Shown: positions 8,524-17,961, counted from the stretch's first letter. The stretch is DNA of 64,000 nucleotides from Mucilaginibacter gossypiicola (GCF_900110105.1 NZ_FOCL01000002.1:761620-825619); one strand, 5' to 3'. Program-made: numbers and translations. The notes: generated by a model from the sequence alone, not told the origin.

Positions 8524-9312
8524 AAATATCTGATTCAAAACACCGGCCAAACGAACGCCGGCTTTTACCATTTGGTCGTTTAGTAAACCAATGTATTTAA
8601 AGTTGTATTTATAGCTCAGGTTTTCACCGGGTTTAACGTCGGTGTACAGTTTGTCGGCAATCTGATCACTTTCGTAAATCCATTCACTTATCGGGGCGGC
8701 CTGAAGTTTGGTACGCTGAGCAGCGGTGGTATGATTAATCATAGTTGCATACTCAGTATAGCTCAATTGTTGAAAATCAATCAGCTGGCTATCCCAAACC
8801 GAGTGCAGGTTACTGTCTTTACCAAACCATTGCACTTTTACATCGTTACCGCCCTTATCACTTAAATGACCGGTATGCAAAGGCTGGTGTACATCCTCCA
8901 CAATATGGATCAGCATACGCAGGTAAAGCAGCTTGTTGGTTTTAGTAGTGGTTTTCTTTTTGAGTTCGGCGATCAAAAAGTTCATTTTAGTATAGGCATC
9001 AACGGCCGTATCAGCTTTTAAATAGCCTTGTAGCTCAGGATAAGTATACGCCTTTTCCAGGTTAATAAAATGCCAGTTATACAGGTAATTGTAAGTCGGA
9101 TCGGATTTGATAAAATCGGCCCAGTTACTGGTAATTGCTATTGATTCATTGCCTAAAATGGCCTCTATGGCTTTACGGGCTTTAGGTGTGAGGTAGCTAT
9201 CGGCAACCTGTCCGCAAATACGGTGACCGTTAGTGCCCCAGGCCATGCTTTGCAGTGGGATATAAAATATAGCCACCAGTAGTAAAAGTTTCTTTAAAAT
9301 TTGTGTTTTCAT
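8518..9312 (-). CDS. S1/P1 nuclease, exported
   Basis: A zinc-dependent single-strand nuclease/3'-nucleotidase acting outside the cytoplasm. The signal peptide is residues 1-24 and cleavage leaves W25 as the N-terminus. That is required in this family, whose first Trp and H30 (WGTNGHR) bind the trinuclear zinc site. Further zinc ligands occur in NWADFIK, NWHFIN, HIVEDVHQPLHTGH and GGND. The size is 264 aa. The ATG overlaps the upstream lipoprotein stop as TAATG, so the two genes are probably translationally coupled. The final codon and stop lie inside a family E repeat. Confidence 0.93.
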   Translation of the reverse strand: MKTQILKKLLLLVAIFYIPLQSMAWGTNGHRICGQVADSYLTPKARKAIEAILGNESIAITSNWADFIKSDPTYNYLYNWHFINLEKAYTYPELQGYLKADTAVDAYTKMNFLIAELKKKTTTKTNKLLYLRMLIHIVEDVHQPLHTGHLSDKGGNDVKVQWFGKDSNLHSVWDSQLIDFQQLSYTEYATMINHTTAAQRTKLQAAPISEWIYESDQIADKLYTDVKPGENLSYKYNFKYIGLLNDQMVKAGVRLAGVLNQIFG

Positions 9313-9887
9313 TACAATGGTTTTGGAATACAGCTTGTTCTTTTTATCAAGTGCACGTTAATAGGTATTACGTTTGATGTGCTTACAAACCTGATGAGCG
9401 AATCGCCTGTGCGGTGAACTTTAAAGTACTCTTCATAATCGCCAAATCTGAAACAGCCCTGTTCGTTTTTATATGAGCCATCGGCATTGCAAAACTGTCC
9501 TTTAATGTGCAGCGTATCCTGTCGTTGCGAATAAGTTCCGCGTACATATTCATCCCAGTGCCCTTTGCTCATACAGGTATCAGCTCCATAATTTACCTTG
9601 CTAACGGTACTAATCTTCAAAAGAAATGAATCACAGCTGAATTTAATGTCGTATAGCGAATATGTTACCAGGCTTTTTTGAGCGGGTACAGAGTCCTGTC
9701 GCCACTCACCCTGCAGTTTGCTATCTCCCGGCTCCTGCATATCGGGGTTCCTGCTGCATGAAGCTGCTACGATTAGGCAAAAGGCGAAAGGTAAAAGGCG
9801 AAAGGCTTTCTTTGAGCTGAAAGCTGAAAGCGAAAGGCTTAAAGCCTTAGTAAAGAAAAAATGGCGCAAATCAAAGCGTTTTGGCAT
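9312..9887 (-). CDS. Hypothetical lipoprotein, repeat-derived N-terminus
   Basis: Function unknown. The mature part (from about residue 50) is beta-rich and resembles small lipocalin-like Bacteroidota lipoproteins with no assigned role. The N-terminus is odd: the hydrophobic stretch FRLLPFAFCLIVAASC, ending in a lipobox-like Cys, is encoded by a run of near-tandem AAAGG/GAAAGC units (9777-9862) that looks like an intergenic repeat of family H. The ORF has no other good start, so the repeat seems to have become the signal peptide. It overlaps the nuclease gene by one base (TAATG). Confidence 0.7.
   Translation of the reverse strand: MPKRFDLRHFFFTKALSLSLSAFSSKKAFRLLPFAFCLIVAASCSRNPDMQEPGDSKLQGEWRQDSVPAQKSLVTYSLYDIKFSCDSFLLKISTVSKVNYGADTCMSKGHWDEYVRGTYSQRQDTLHIKGQFCNADGSYKNEQGCFRFGDYEEYFKVHRTGDSLIRFVSTSNVIPINVHLIKRTSCIPKPL
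9777..9862. repeat. Family H repeat, copy 1 (AAAGCTGAAAGC units)
   Basis: Short purine-rich units (GGCGAAAGG, AAAGCTGAAAGCGAAAGG) with a partial inverted arrangement (AGGCTT / AAGCCT). The same unit type occurs at 44163-44283. It overlaps the start of the lipoprotein gene. Confidence 0.65.
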
Positions 9888-9905
9888 AAACCGAATGCAT
9901 TAAAA

Positions 9906-9931
9906 AAAGCCCCTCTCCTTCAGGAGAGGGG
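9906..9931 (-). terminator. fumC terminator
   Basis: Stem CCCCTCTCC with a short loop and inverted GGAGAGGGG, followed on the minus strand by a T-run. It lies 18 bp past the fumC stop. Confidence 0.8.
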
Positions 9932-9948
9932 TTGGGGTGAGGTGGCTC

Positions 9949-11346
9949 TTATTTTAAGCTGCCTATCATATTTTCGGGGCGTACCCACTCGTCAAACTGC
10001 TCGTTGGTTAGTAAGCCTAAGCCAATAGCTGCTTCGCGTAATGAGCTGCCGTTTTTAAGTGCTGTTTTAGCAATTTTTGCTGCGTTTTCGTAACCGATAT
10101 GCGGGTTAAGCGCAGTTACCAGCATCAATGAATTTTCGAGGTGCTTTTTGATGCCTTCGTAGTTAGGCTCAATACCTACAGCGCAATGATCATTGAATGA
10201 TACGCAGGCATCACCAATTAACCTTGCCGACTGCAGGAAGTTAGCTGCCATAACCGGTTTAAATACGTTCAACTCGTAATGGCCGTTTGAACCGCCGATA
10301 GAGATAGCCACATCATTCCCCATAACCTGTGCAGCTACCATGGTAACAGCCTCATTTTGGGTTGGGTTAACTTTACCCGGCATAATAGATGAACCAGGCT
10401 CGTTATCAGGAATATGAATCTCGCCAATACCCGAACGCGGACCAGAAGCCAGCATCCTGATGTCGTTAGCAATCTTCATCAATGAAACCGCAATTTGTTT
10501 TAATGCGCCATGGCTTTCAACAATAGCATCATGAGCAGCAAGGGCTTCAAATTTATTTTCGGCAGTGATGAATGGCAAACCGGTAAACTGTGCAATGTAT
10601 TCAGCAACTTTTACATCATAACCTTTAGGGGTATTGATACCTGTACCTACGGCAGTACCACCAAGTGCTAATTCTGAAAGGTGATCAAACGTGTTGCGCA
10701 AGGCTTTTAAACCGTGGTTCAGTTGTGATACATAACCTGAAAACTCCTGGCCTAAAGTAAGCGGGGTAGCATCCATCAAATGCGTACGACCAATTTTTAC
10801 TACCGATTTAAAGGCCTCTGATTTAGCCTGTAAAGTATCGCGTAGTTTTTCAACACCCGGGATAGTCACGTCGATCAGCATTTTATATGCTGCAATGTGC
10901 ATGGCAGTTGGGTAAGTATCGTTTGATGATTGTGATTTGTTCACGTCATCATTAGGATGGATAAAGGTTTTGCCTTCGCCCAGTTTATTGCCTTGTAATA
11001 CGTGGGCGCGGTTAGCAACCACCTCGTTCACGTTCATGTTTGATTGCGTGCCCGAACCTGTTTGCCAAATCACCAGCGGAAACTCCGAAGCCAGCGAGCC
11101 GGCCAGGATCTCGTCGCACACCTGTGCTATCAGGTCGCGTTTTTCGGCAGGTAGTACGCCTAAGTCAGTATTGGTATAGGCGGCGGCTTTTTTCAGGTAA
11201 GCGAAAGCGTCGATAATTTCCTTTGGCATTGAAGCCTCGGGACCAATTTTAAAATTATTGCGTGAGCGTTCGGTTTGCGCTCCCCAGTATTTGTCGGCAG
11301 GTACCTGTACCTCGCCCATGGTATCGTGTTCGGTTCTGAAACTCAT
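9949..11346 (-). CDS. fumC: Fumarate hydratase class II
   Basis: Interconverts fumarate and L-malate in the TCA cycle as an iron-independent homotetramer. The family signature [13 protein letters not shown] is at residues 318-330; its Ser is the catalytic base in this superfamily. GSGTQSNMN (about 97-105), the [11 protein letters not shown] segment and the TPLTLGQEF substrate loop are also present. At 465 aa it is full-length. It is monocistronic with its own promoter and terminator. It supplies the step after the SdhCAB complex encoded at 26.6-30.3 kb. Confidence 0.97.
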   Translation of the reverse strand: MSFRTEHDTMGEVQVPADKYWGAQTERSRNNFKIGPEASMPKEIIDAFAYLKKAAAYTNTDLGVLPAEKRDLIAQVCDEILAGSLASEFPLVIWQTGSGTQSNMNVNEVVANRAHVLQGNKLGEGKTFIHPNDDVNKSQSSNDTYPTAMHIAAYKMLIDVTIPGVEKLRDTLQAKSEAFKSVVKIGRTHLMDATPLTLGQEFSGYVSQLNHGLKALRNTFDHLSELALGGTAVGTGINTPKGYDVKVAEYIAQFTGLPFITAENKFEALAAHDAIVESHGALKQIAVSLMKIANDIRMLASGPRSGIGEIHIPDNEPGSSIMPGKVNPTQNEAVTMVAAQVMGNDVAISIGGSNGHYELNVFKPVMAANFLQSARLIGDACVSFNDHCAVGIEPNYEGIKKHLENSLMLVTALNPHIGYENAAKIAKTALKNGSSLREAAIGLGLLTNEQFDEWVRPENMIGSLK

Positions 11347-11366
11347 GGTATTAAATTTTGCAGGGG

Positions 11367-11374
11367 CAAAGTTA
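11367..11374 (-). promoter_or_regulatory. fumC -7 box TAACTTTG
   Basis: Minus-strand TAnnTTTG match 20 bp before the fumC ATG, giving a predicted 5' leader of about 14 nt. Confidence 0.5.
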
Positions 11375-11496
11375 TGTTTTTATATGATGCGGGGGAATGC
11401 GGGGTGTAAACTTTTTGATAGGAGAAGATTATTCTACTCGTCGTTGTTGGTGTTAGGAAGATTCAGATCGGTTGAAAATGTTGGTTAAAAAAGCCA

Positions 11497-11609
11497 TGTC
11501 ATTGCGAGGAGCGGCGTAGGCAAAAGCACATGGGGCGACGCGGCAATCCAGTAGCTACACAGGGCGGACATGCATTGGCTACGAGATTGCCGCGCTACGC
11601 TCAGTGACA
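11497..11609. repeat. Family A palindromic repeat, copy 4
   Basis: TGTCATTGCGAGGAG ... CTCAGTGACA. The right arm has lost two matches (CTCAGTGACA instead of CTCGCAATGACA), so this is a decayed copy. It lies in the 505-bp gap between fumC and the molybdopterin gene. Confidence 0.85.
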
Positions 11610-11689
11610 TATTTTTTTATTTCAAAATAGAGATAATTTCATCTTCCGAACACTTATAATGACAACACCAACAACGGCGCAGTTTTTTT

Positions 11690-11820
11690 GGAAAAATCCG
11701 ATAAATCCCAAAAATCCTTTAATCCGGGTTCAGATAATGGCGTTGCCTCCGGCCGGGCTTTCCGCTCATACGCCTGCAGGCATTACGCTCTTGGCCGGTA
11801 TCCGCTTCAATCCCTAACGC
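11690..11820. repeat. Repeat remnants before the molybdopterin gene
   Basis: Bases 11690-11735 resemble half of the element at 1-94 (AATCC units then GGGTTCAGAT). Bases 11737-11818 (GGCGTTGCCTCCGGCCGGGCTTTCC ... TCCCTAACGC) match the segment at about 25549-25643. No gene is seen. Confidence 0.6.
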
Positions 11821-11851
11821 AAATACGTGATTTAATATACACCCTGATAAA

Positions 11852-13522
11852 TCAAGTATTTGCAATCAAATCAAAGTATTCATCGTCCTCATTCTTCCCG
11901 CCAAAGCCTTTTCCAATCGTTTCGTGGCTTTCTACAAAATCAACACGGGCAATCCACTTTACCATTTTATAGCCTAATTGATTCTCTATCCTAAGCCTGA
12001 GCGGGGCACCATAAGCAGGGGTAAGCGGTTCGTAATTCATTTCCCAGGCCAAAATTGAAGCCGGTTTCATACAATTATCAAGCGTATGGGTATCGTAATA
12101 AGTACCGCCATATAAACCTTCCCCAAATGAGTAAAAAGCTACCGTAGTAACATTTGCATGCGGTTTAACCAATTCAACAAGTGCTTTTATTGGCACACCA
12201 CCCCACTCCGCAATACCCGACCATCCCTGGATACAATGGTGCATGGTTATATTTTGCTCCTTGCCAAGGTTAATCAAATCTGTAATTGATAGCTCTACGG
12301 GGTTATCAACCAGGCCACCAACTTTCAGTTTATAATCTTTAAACCCATCGGCAGCCATATTGCGCCACTCTTCAGATTCGGGGATCTTTCCGTTTGCCCA
12401 AAAGTAGGGCGATATATCTTTGGGGCTGTAATAAATTTCCGGTTTAAATTTATTGATAGATAGTTTCCACAATGTTCCGTTGATAAAGGCTTCTATTTTT
12501 TGCAGCAATCGCGGCCTTCTCCATGATAGCCAGTGCGCAAAAAAACCAAACGCCACTATAAACAATATAAAGCCCAAACCAATATAAAGCCCCGAGGTAT
12601 CAGTAGGGCTATCTGTACCGTGTATAATGTGGTTCATATTGCGTACAAGCCCCGTTGCCGCAACCATACTTACATGGATTACGATAAACGCAAGGTAAGC
12701 CAGCATCACTAAAAAATGAACAGAGCGCGCCCCCTGCCTGTTCCCGAAAAGCTTTGGCAGCCAATGAAACCTGTTTTCAATAGCCGGCGACATGGCCATG
12801 CCACTAAGCATAGCAACAGGGGCCAGTATAAACACCACCCCAAAATACGAGAGCTGCTGCAGCGCATTGTAATGATAAAACCCGTTTGGCTCAACCGGCA
12901 TATTCAGCGTAGCGTAGTGAACAAATACATTCCACGAGTCGGGCAGTATTTGCCAGGATACGGGCACAAGCCTTTTCCACTGGTTGGTAGTAAAAAGCAG
13001 CACGCTAAATACGACGCCATTCAGCAAAAAAAACGGGACATTGATAAAATGCCAGCAACGGGCAAGCCCCACAGTATGGCGGTAACCGGGCAGGCCAACA
13101 ACCGGGCTTAAATAACGGGCTTCATCTTTTGCCGTCCATATTTTATTGTCGGGTATTTTTAAAGGGGTGAATTTGATCCATTCAGAATCAGGCGTGCAAT
13201 CATTATTCCAGTATAACCGGGGATGATCTGCCAGGATGGAAAGCCCGCTTCTGATAATGATAATTAAAAAGAAAAAGTTAACCCAGTGACTGAGGCATAA
13301 CCACCACGGGAACCCTTTAGGATCGGCTTCGGTAACCGGGGCGAAAGAAGCAGATGGGTCGGCAGGCAGTCCCCATACAAGATACTGAAGCCATGCTACA
13401 CCAACCGTAGCCAGCAGCAAAATGCCGATCACAACAAATATATAAGGTTTAATTCCTAAAAATAATCTTCTGTCTGCCGGGAAATGAACCGCTTGTTCCG
13501 CTGCGTTAAAGTTGGTAAACAT
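11852..13522 (-). CDS. Cytochrome b / sulfite-oxidase-type molybdopterin fusion
   Basis: Residues about 25-340 hold six predicted membrane segments with His-rich helices (LSHWVNFFF, CWHFINVPFF, VHFLVMLAYLAFIVIHVSM, FFAHWLSW), like a cytochrome b561-type module. Residues about 390-550 are an oxidoreductase molybdopterin-binding domain: the invariant Cys that binds Mo is C430 in MHHCIQGWSG, followed by GVPIKAL and the APLRLRIENQLGYKMVKW segment. No Tat signal is present and six helices put the Mo domain on the inner face (inference). MsrP/MsrQ use two separate proteins; here both functions sit in one chain. The substrate is unknown; sulfite or a sulfoxide is possible. Confidence 0.85.
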   Translation of the reverse strand: MFTNFNAAEQAVHFPADRRLFLGIKPYIFVVIGILLLATVGVAWLQYLVWGLPADPSASFAPVTEADPKGFPWWLCLSHWVNFFFLIIIIRSGLSILADHPRLYWNNDCTPDSEWIKFTPLKIPDNKIWTAKDEARYLSPVVGLPGYRHTVGLARCWHFINVPFFLLNGVVFSVLLFTTNQWKRLVPVSWQILPDSWNVFVHYATLNMPVEPNGFYHYNALQQLSYFGVVFILAPVAMLSGMAMSPAIENRFHWLPKLFGNRQGARSVHFLVMLAYLAFIVIHVSMVAATGLVRNMNHIIHGTDSPTDTSGLYIGLGFILFIVAFGFFAHWLSWRRPRLLQKIEAFINGTLWKLSINKFKPEIYYSPKDISPYFWANGKIPESEEWRNMAADGFKDYKLKVGGLVDNPVELSITDLINLGKEQNITMHHCIQGWSGIAEWGGVPIKALVELVKPHANVTTVAFYSFGEGLYGGTYYDTHTLDNCMKPASILAWEMNYEPLTPAYGAPLRLRIENQLGYKMVKWIARVDFVESHETIGKGFGGKNEDDEYFDLIANT

Positions 13523-13662
13523 ATAAGGTAGGTGTAAATAGTTAAGTAAAAACTTACATATTATTTAAAGTATTGCAACACTGTTAAAGGTAATTAATAA
13601 TTTGTGGATCTTTATTAACTAATAGCATAAACCCGGTAGCTATTATATACCTTAGATTGTAA

Positions 13663-14730
13663 ATGATAGAACAACATCCGCCGCTGTCAAAACCCGGAGA
13701 ACCGATTACAAACCATTCGCTTCAATCCTTTTTCCCCGGATATTTTGCGCTCGTTATGGCAACCGGAATAGTTTCCATCGGAGCCTTTTTATACAATATG
13801 CACCAAATCGCCAATACGCTGTTTGTGGCTAATATTTGCTTCTACATAGGGTTATGGGTTATTTTCTTTTTGCGGGTTATCAAATATCCCGTAGCTGTTT
13901 GGAAAGATATCACCAGCTCGTCGCGCGGGGTAACTTTTTTAACCATGGTTGCAGCCAATAATGTTTTGGGCAACCAGTTTGCTTTAATGACAAAACACCA
14001 GGACGTAGCCGTATTTTTATGGTGGCTGGGTATCATTTTATGGGTGCTGATCACCTACACCTTTTTTATTGTAATTACAGCAAAAGAACCCAAGCAAGGG
14101 GTGGAGGCAAGCTTAAGCGGCGCCTGGCTGCTTATTGTAGTAGCAACCGAATCTGTTGCGGTGCTTGGTGCACTGATTGCCGGCCAAACGGCCAATACCG
14201 ATGTTGTGATCTTTATTTCATTTTGCGCTTTCTTAATAGGAGGAACGCATTACATGGTATTTATTTCGCTGATTATATACCGCTGGCTTTTTTTGAGCAT
14301 GAAAGCCGAATTACTTACGCCACCTTATTGGATAAATATGGGAGCAGTTGCCATAACCACACTGGCTGGTTCCCGTTTGCTGATTTACGCCCATAGCCAC
14401 GAATGGATAGCCGGTATACAATATTTTTTACCGGGTTTTACGGTTTTATTCTGGGCCTTTGCCACCTGGTGGCTCCCGATACTATTCTTACTACCTGTGT
14501 GGCGGCACGTTTTACAGCGGGTGCCGCTTAAATATGATCCGCAGTATTGGTCACTGGTATTCCCGGCAGGTATGTATACGGTAGCAACCTTTAATTTTTC
14601 AAAAGTACTCGAGCTTCCATTTGTTATGCATATCTCAAATGTTTTTATTTATTTATCGATGATAGCATGGGCAATAGTCTTTACCGGTATGGTGCGAAGC
14701 TTTATCAGGTATATTTTATCTCACAAATAA
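13663..14730 (+). CDS. TDT/SLAC1 family transporter (TehA/Ssu1-like)
   Basis: An integral membrane carrier or channel with about ten hydrophobic helices. The N-terminal segment FFPGYFALVMATGIVSIG is the hallmark of the tellurite-resistance/dicarboxylate transporter family. This family includes TehA, the malate carrier Mae1, the anion channel SLAC1 and the sulfite pump Ssu1. It is 355 aa and divergent from the sulfite-oxidase-type fusion gene across 140 bp, which makes an anion such as sulfite a reasonable guess. That guess rests on context only. Confidence 0.85.
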   Translation: MIEQHPPLSKPGEPITNHSLQSFFPGYFALVMATGIVSIGAFLYNMHQIANTLFVANICFYIGLWVIFFLRVIKYPVAVWKDITSSSRGVTFLTMVAANNVLGNQFALMTKHQDVAVFLWWLGIILWVLITYTFFIVITAKEPKQGVEASLSGAWLLIVVATESVAVLGALIAGQTANTDVVIFISFCAFLIGGTHYMVFISLIIYRWLFLSMKAELLTPPYWINMGAVAITTLAGSRLLIYAHSHEWIAGIQYFLPGFTVLFWAFATWWLPILFLLPVWRHVLQRVPLKYDPQYWSLVFPAGMYTVATFNFSKVLELPFVMHISNVFIYLSMIAWAIVFTGMVRSFIRYILSHK

Positions 14731-14752
14731 CCCGGCCCAACAAAAACCAATA

Positions 14753-15358
14753 TCACAAGTATAAGCTATCTGCCTTTTCAAACAGTTTCCTGTTGCATTC
14801 GGTAGCCCCTAATGAGTAATTAAACCGCGAAAGCGCATACAGTAACGGCAATTTGGCTGGCGCTATTTCGTTTTGTCGCAAATCGGCAAGCCAGTCGGCA
14901 CCATCAAACTCCATGCGGTATTTTTTTTCAAGGCGTTCATAAATCCTATAGGCATCATCATGATCAAGCCATTCGGGTTTAATGTACAGGCCGGTAAGGT
15001 CGCCCATTTTTTTGCGTTCTTCAGCTTCTGCGGTATCGGCACTGCCAAATACAAAGTAAAAGTATAGCCACAGCAATAAACCAGCTCCGCCTATTATTGA
15101 TGCGGTTGAATCCCTTTCAATAAAAAAGAATATAAAAGCAAAAAATGCAATGACAAGCGAAAACATGCGAGCATAACCCGCAATAATGCTTTGATAATTC
15201 AGCGGGATATTAAACCCGTTGCGGCTGCGCCAGGCGGCGCGGGTTACCAGCATGGAGCTGGTAGGAAACAGCGGAATGCCAATAACCACAAATTTGGTCT
15301 CTATCCACTGCCCGTTAACCTCATGCACTTTGCCCAAAAACAATGATCCTATTAACAT
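14753..15358 (-). CDS. Hypothetical membrane protein
   Basis: Not recognised. It is 201 aa with two adjacent hydrophobic segments (about residues 66-83 and 88-106). The N-terminal part has an SH3-like beta look (GKWIE... VVIGIPLFPTSSMLV), and a charged soluble C-terminal half contains LERLEKKYRMEFDGADWLADLRQ. It converges on the TDT gene with a 22-bp gap. The N-terminal region resembles uncharacterised Bacteroidota membrane proteins that begin with a GxPLxPxxS motif. No function is proposed. Confidence 0.75.
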   Translation of the reverse strand: MLIGSLFLGKVHEVNGQWIETKFVVIGIPLFPTSSMLVTRAAWRSRNGFNIPLNYQSIIAGYARMFSLVIAFFAFIFFFIERDSTASIIGGAGLLLWLYFYFVFGSADTAEAEERKKMGDLTGLYIKPEWLDHDDAYRIYERLEKKYRMEFDGADWLADLRQNEIAPAKLPLLYALSRFNYSLGATECNRKLFEKADSLYL

Positions 15359-15554
15359 ATCAGGTATAATTTAGTCGTGTTATTATATATCACAACTTAT
15401 AAAAGTGCTTTTAAACAAATGTTAAATATTTATTAAAAACTAAATAATACCGTTGAGCGCTTGTATCGCCCCCGTTTTAAACTTTACAAATAAGAAAATC
15501 AAACTTATTTAACTACAAAATGTTAACTGTAAAACAAATACATAAAACACTACT

Positions 15555-16160
15555 ATGAAAAAGTTAAGTTTAATTGCAATGATGGCCCTGGCGGCATTAT
15601 CATTCCAGGCGTGTAACGGCGGCGCCAAAAGCGGAGCCACCGATAGTTCGGCAGCTGTAAAAGATACTGCCGACAGCGCCAACAAAGTAAAAGACACTAC
15701 AACTACAGGCGCAACAGGCATTGCTGTTACTGCCGATGATGCCAAATTTGCTACAGGCGCAGCCAACGCAGGCTTAGCCGAAGTTGCTATCGGTCAACTG
15801 GCCAGCGAAAAAGCTACCAATGCCAAAGTGAAAGACTTTGCCAAAATGATGGTTACCGACCATACCAAAGCCAATGATGAGTTAATGGCTATTGCCAAAA
15901 CTAAAAACATTACCCTGCCATCTGCACCGGATGAAGAGCACGAGAAAAAGAAAGCTGACCTTGCTGCAAAATCAGGGGCTGATTTTGACAAAGACTATGT
16001 TGACGCCATGGTTTCGGGCCATAAAAAGGTGGAATCAATGTTTGAAGATGCGTCAAAAAATTGCAAGGACCCTGATCTTAAAGCATGGGCAGCCAAAACA
16101 TTGCCTACCATTCAGCACCACTTAGCCGAAATTGAGGCTATCCAAAAAGGCATGAAATAA
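15555..16160 (+). CDS. DUF4142 lipoprotein
   Basis: The signal peptide ends in a lipobox (ALSFQAC), giving lipidated C20. A low-complexity Ala/Asp/Thr/Lys linker of about 45 residues follows. The DUF4142 four-helix domain (about 65-200) is of the ferritin-like class, with repeated motifs such as AEVAIGQLASEKATNAKVKDFAKMM and DHTKANDELM. DUF4142 proteins are envelope proteins, often stress-induced, with no proven activity. It is monocistronic with a strong terminator 20 bp downstream. Confidence 0.9.
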   Translation: MKKLSLIAMMALAALSFQACNGGAKSGATDSSAAVKDTADSANKVKDTTTTGATGIAVTADDAKFATGAANAGLAEVAIGQLASEKATNAKVKDFAKMMVTDHTKANDELMAIAKTKNITLPSAPDEEHEKKKADLAAKSGADFDKDYVDAMVSGHKKVESMFEDASKNCKDPDLKAWAAKTLPTIQHHLAEIEAIQKGMK

Positions 16161-16180
16161 TCAACTATTGATTATTTCAG

Positions 16181-16218
16181 AAAGAAAAAGGGAGATGTAA
16201 CAATCTCCCTTTTTCTTT
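16181..16218 (+). terminator. Terminator of the DUF4142 gene
   Basis: Perfect 16-bp stem AAAGAAAAAGGGAGAT with a 6-nt loop, ending in a T-rich tract. Confidence 0.85.
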
Positions 16219-16279
16219 TATATAACTTGTGTGGGTGTAGCTAAAACGATACTTTTAACACAGCAAAATCTACTTTAAT

Positions 16280-17296
16280 ATGTCGAAACCAATAGTAACC
16301 GGCCTCATGGCCTACGGAATGTCGGGCAGGATTTTTCATGCCCCGTTTTTAACTACCAATCCGGGCTTTACCTTTAAAGCAGTGGTTGAACGCCATGAAA
16401 AAAAAGCCGGTAAAAAATATCCTGATGTTATTAGCTACGATACCATTGATGAGCTGCTTAACGACAACGAAATAGAGTTAATCATCATTAACACGCCCAA
16501 CAATACCCATTTTGATTATGCTGTACAAGCCCTTAATGCCGGCAAACATGTATTGATCGAAAAACCGGCTGCCGTAACCTCGCATGAGGTAAAAGCACTG
16601 TATGATCTGGGCAAAAAACTTGATCTGAAAGTGATGATCTACCAAAACCGCCGTTATGACAGTGGCTTCCTTTCGGTAAAGGAAGTAATTGAAAGCGGCA
16701 GGTTAGGGGAGCTGATCGAGGTTCACTTCAGACTGGACAGGTACCGCATGGCTATCGGCGTTAAAAAATTCAAAGAAACGGCAGGCGTTCCTGGTGGAGG
16801 CCTTACCTATGACCTTGGGGCGCATTTGGTTGATAACGCTATCAGTATCTTCGGCCGGCCGTTGAGCTATGCGAAAACTACGGCTGCATTCAGACCAGAT
16901 TCGCAGGTTGATGATTATTTCAATATCCACCTTAAGTACCCGAATCAACTTAATGTATACCTAACCTCGGGATTGCTCATCGCCGAGCATACCTACGGTT
17001 TTGTAGTACATGGAACATTAGGCAGCTTTGTTAAAATGCGCACCGATGTACAGGAAGCCCAGCTTGATGCCGATATGATGCCCACCGATGAAGGCTTTGG
17101 CATTGAACCCGAAGGCAGCGACGGTAAACTGGTGCTGATGGGGGCCGACGGGCAAAAAACTGTAGAGTGGATACCGTCACCCAAAGGTAATTATAACGGG
17201 ATATTTGAGGCCGTATATCATACGGTACGCGAAAATGCGTTATTCCCTGTAACCGAAGAGCATGTTGCCTGGCAAATTGAATTGCTTGAAAACTAA
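16280..17296 (+). CDS. Gfo/Idh/MocA family oxidoreductase
   Basis: NAD(P)-dependent oxidoreductase of sugars, inositol or related polyols, probably cytoplasmic (no signal peptide). The N-terminal Rossmann region starts VTGLMAYGMSGRIFHAPF and contains NTPNNTHFDYA and the family motif GKHVLIEKP near residues 91-99, whose Lys is catalytic. The C-terminal domain shows GGGLTYDLGAHLVD with the active-site Asp and His. It is 338 aa. The thioredoxin-fold gene follows 40 bp later on the same strand and may be co-transcribed. The substrate is unknown. Confidence 0.9.
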   Translation: MSKPIVTGLMAYGMSGRIFHAPFLTTNPGFTFKAVVERHEKKAGKKYPDVISYDTIDELLNDNEIELIIINTPNNTHFDYAVQALNAGKHVLIEKPAAVTSHEVKALYDLGKKLDLKVMIYQNRRYDSGFLSVKEVIESGRLGELIEVHFRLDRYRMAIGVKKFKETAGVPGGGLTYDLGAHLVDNAISIFGRPLSYAKTTAAFRPDSQVDDYFNIHLKYPNQLNVYLTSGLLIAEHTYGFVVHGTLGSFVKMRTDVQEAQLDADMMPTDEGFGIEPEGSDGKLVLMGADGQKTVEWIPSPKGNYNGIFEAVYHTVRENALFPVTEEHVAWQIELLEN

Positions 17297-17335
17297 AAAT
17301 GTTGTAACTATGCTTATTAAATGCTAATTAAAATA

Positions 17336-17824
17336 ATGAAGAAACTGTATTTACTGCTTTGTCTGATTATTGCCGCCGGGTGCAGCCAGGCACAAACGCC
17401 ACCTGCTAATTCCGGCTTGCCGCCATATCACATCCTCACTACAGACAGTGTTTACGTTACTCCTGCCAACCTGAAAAAAAACAAGCCGGTAATGGTGATT
17501 TATTTTTCGCCCGATTGCAGCCATTGCCAGCACCTGATGTACGATCTGAAACCTGAGCTGCCCAAGTTAAAAGATGTGCAGATTGTGATGATCACCTTTA
17601 TGCCAATGCTTAAAGGCATCCAAACTTTCCAGCGCGATTTTGACCTGGCCAAGTACCATAACATCACCATTGGTACCGAGGGTTATACCTATGTTGTGCA
17701 AAAGTTTTACAGCGTACAAACCACCCCATACATAGCCATCTATGATAAGTATGGTAAATTATTTCAGTCATATCCCAAAGTACCTAAAATTCCGGTGCTG
17801 ATGGAAACGCTTAAAAAAGTATAA
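17336..17824 (+). CDS. Thioredoxin-fold lipoprotein, TlpA/peroxiredoxin-like
   Basis: An exported thiol-disulfide protein. The chosen start gives MKKLYLLLCLIIAAGCSQAQ, a clean signal peptide with lipobox IAAGC; an upstream in-frame ATG at 17321 would only add five residues. The thioredoxin-like core contains YFSPDCSHCQHLMYDL, a CxxC redox pair (Cys-Ser-His-Cys) after a Pro, and a cis-Pro region TTPYIAIYDKYG. It is about 162 aa. It probably acts in periplasmic disulfide reduction; the partner is unknown. Confidence 0.88.
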   Translation: MKKLYLLLCLIIAAGCSQAQTPPANSGLPPYHILTTDSVYVTPANLKKNKPVMVIYFSPDCSHCQHLMYDLKPELPKLKDVQIVMITFMPMLKGIQTFQRDFDLAKYHNITIGTEGYTYVVQKFYSVQTTPYIAIYDKYGKLFQSYPKVPKIPVLMETLKKV

Positions 17825-17842
17825 AGTATTTTATTTAAATAT

Positions 17843-17882
17843 AAAGCCGGTTAAACTCAATTAAGTTTTAGCCGGCTTTTTT
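17843..17882 (+). terminator. Terminator after thioredoxin-fold gene
   Basis: AAAGCCGG and inverted CCGGCTTT arms around an imperfect AT-rich inner stem, followed by TTTTTT. Confidence 0.75.
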
Positions 17883-17961
17883 ATTTAACGTACCATCAAG
17901 GTCTCTCGCAGATTTAAGTTAACCCACAAAATTGTTTTGCCGTGTAATCAGCAAGGCGTTT

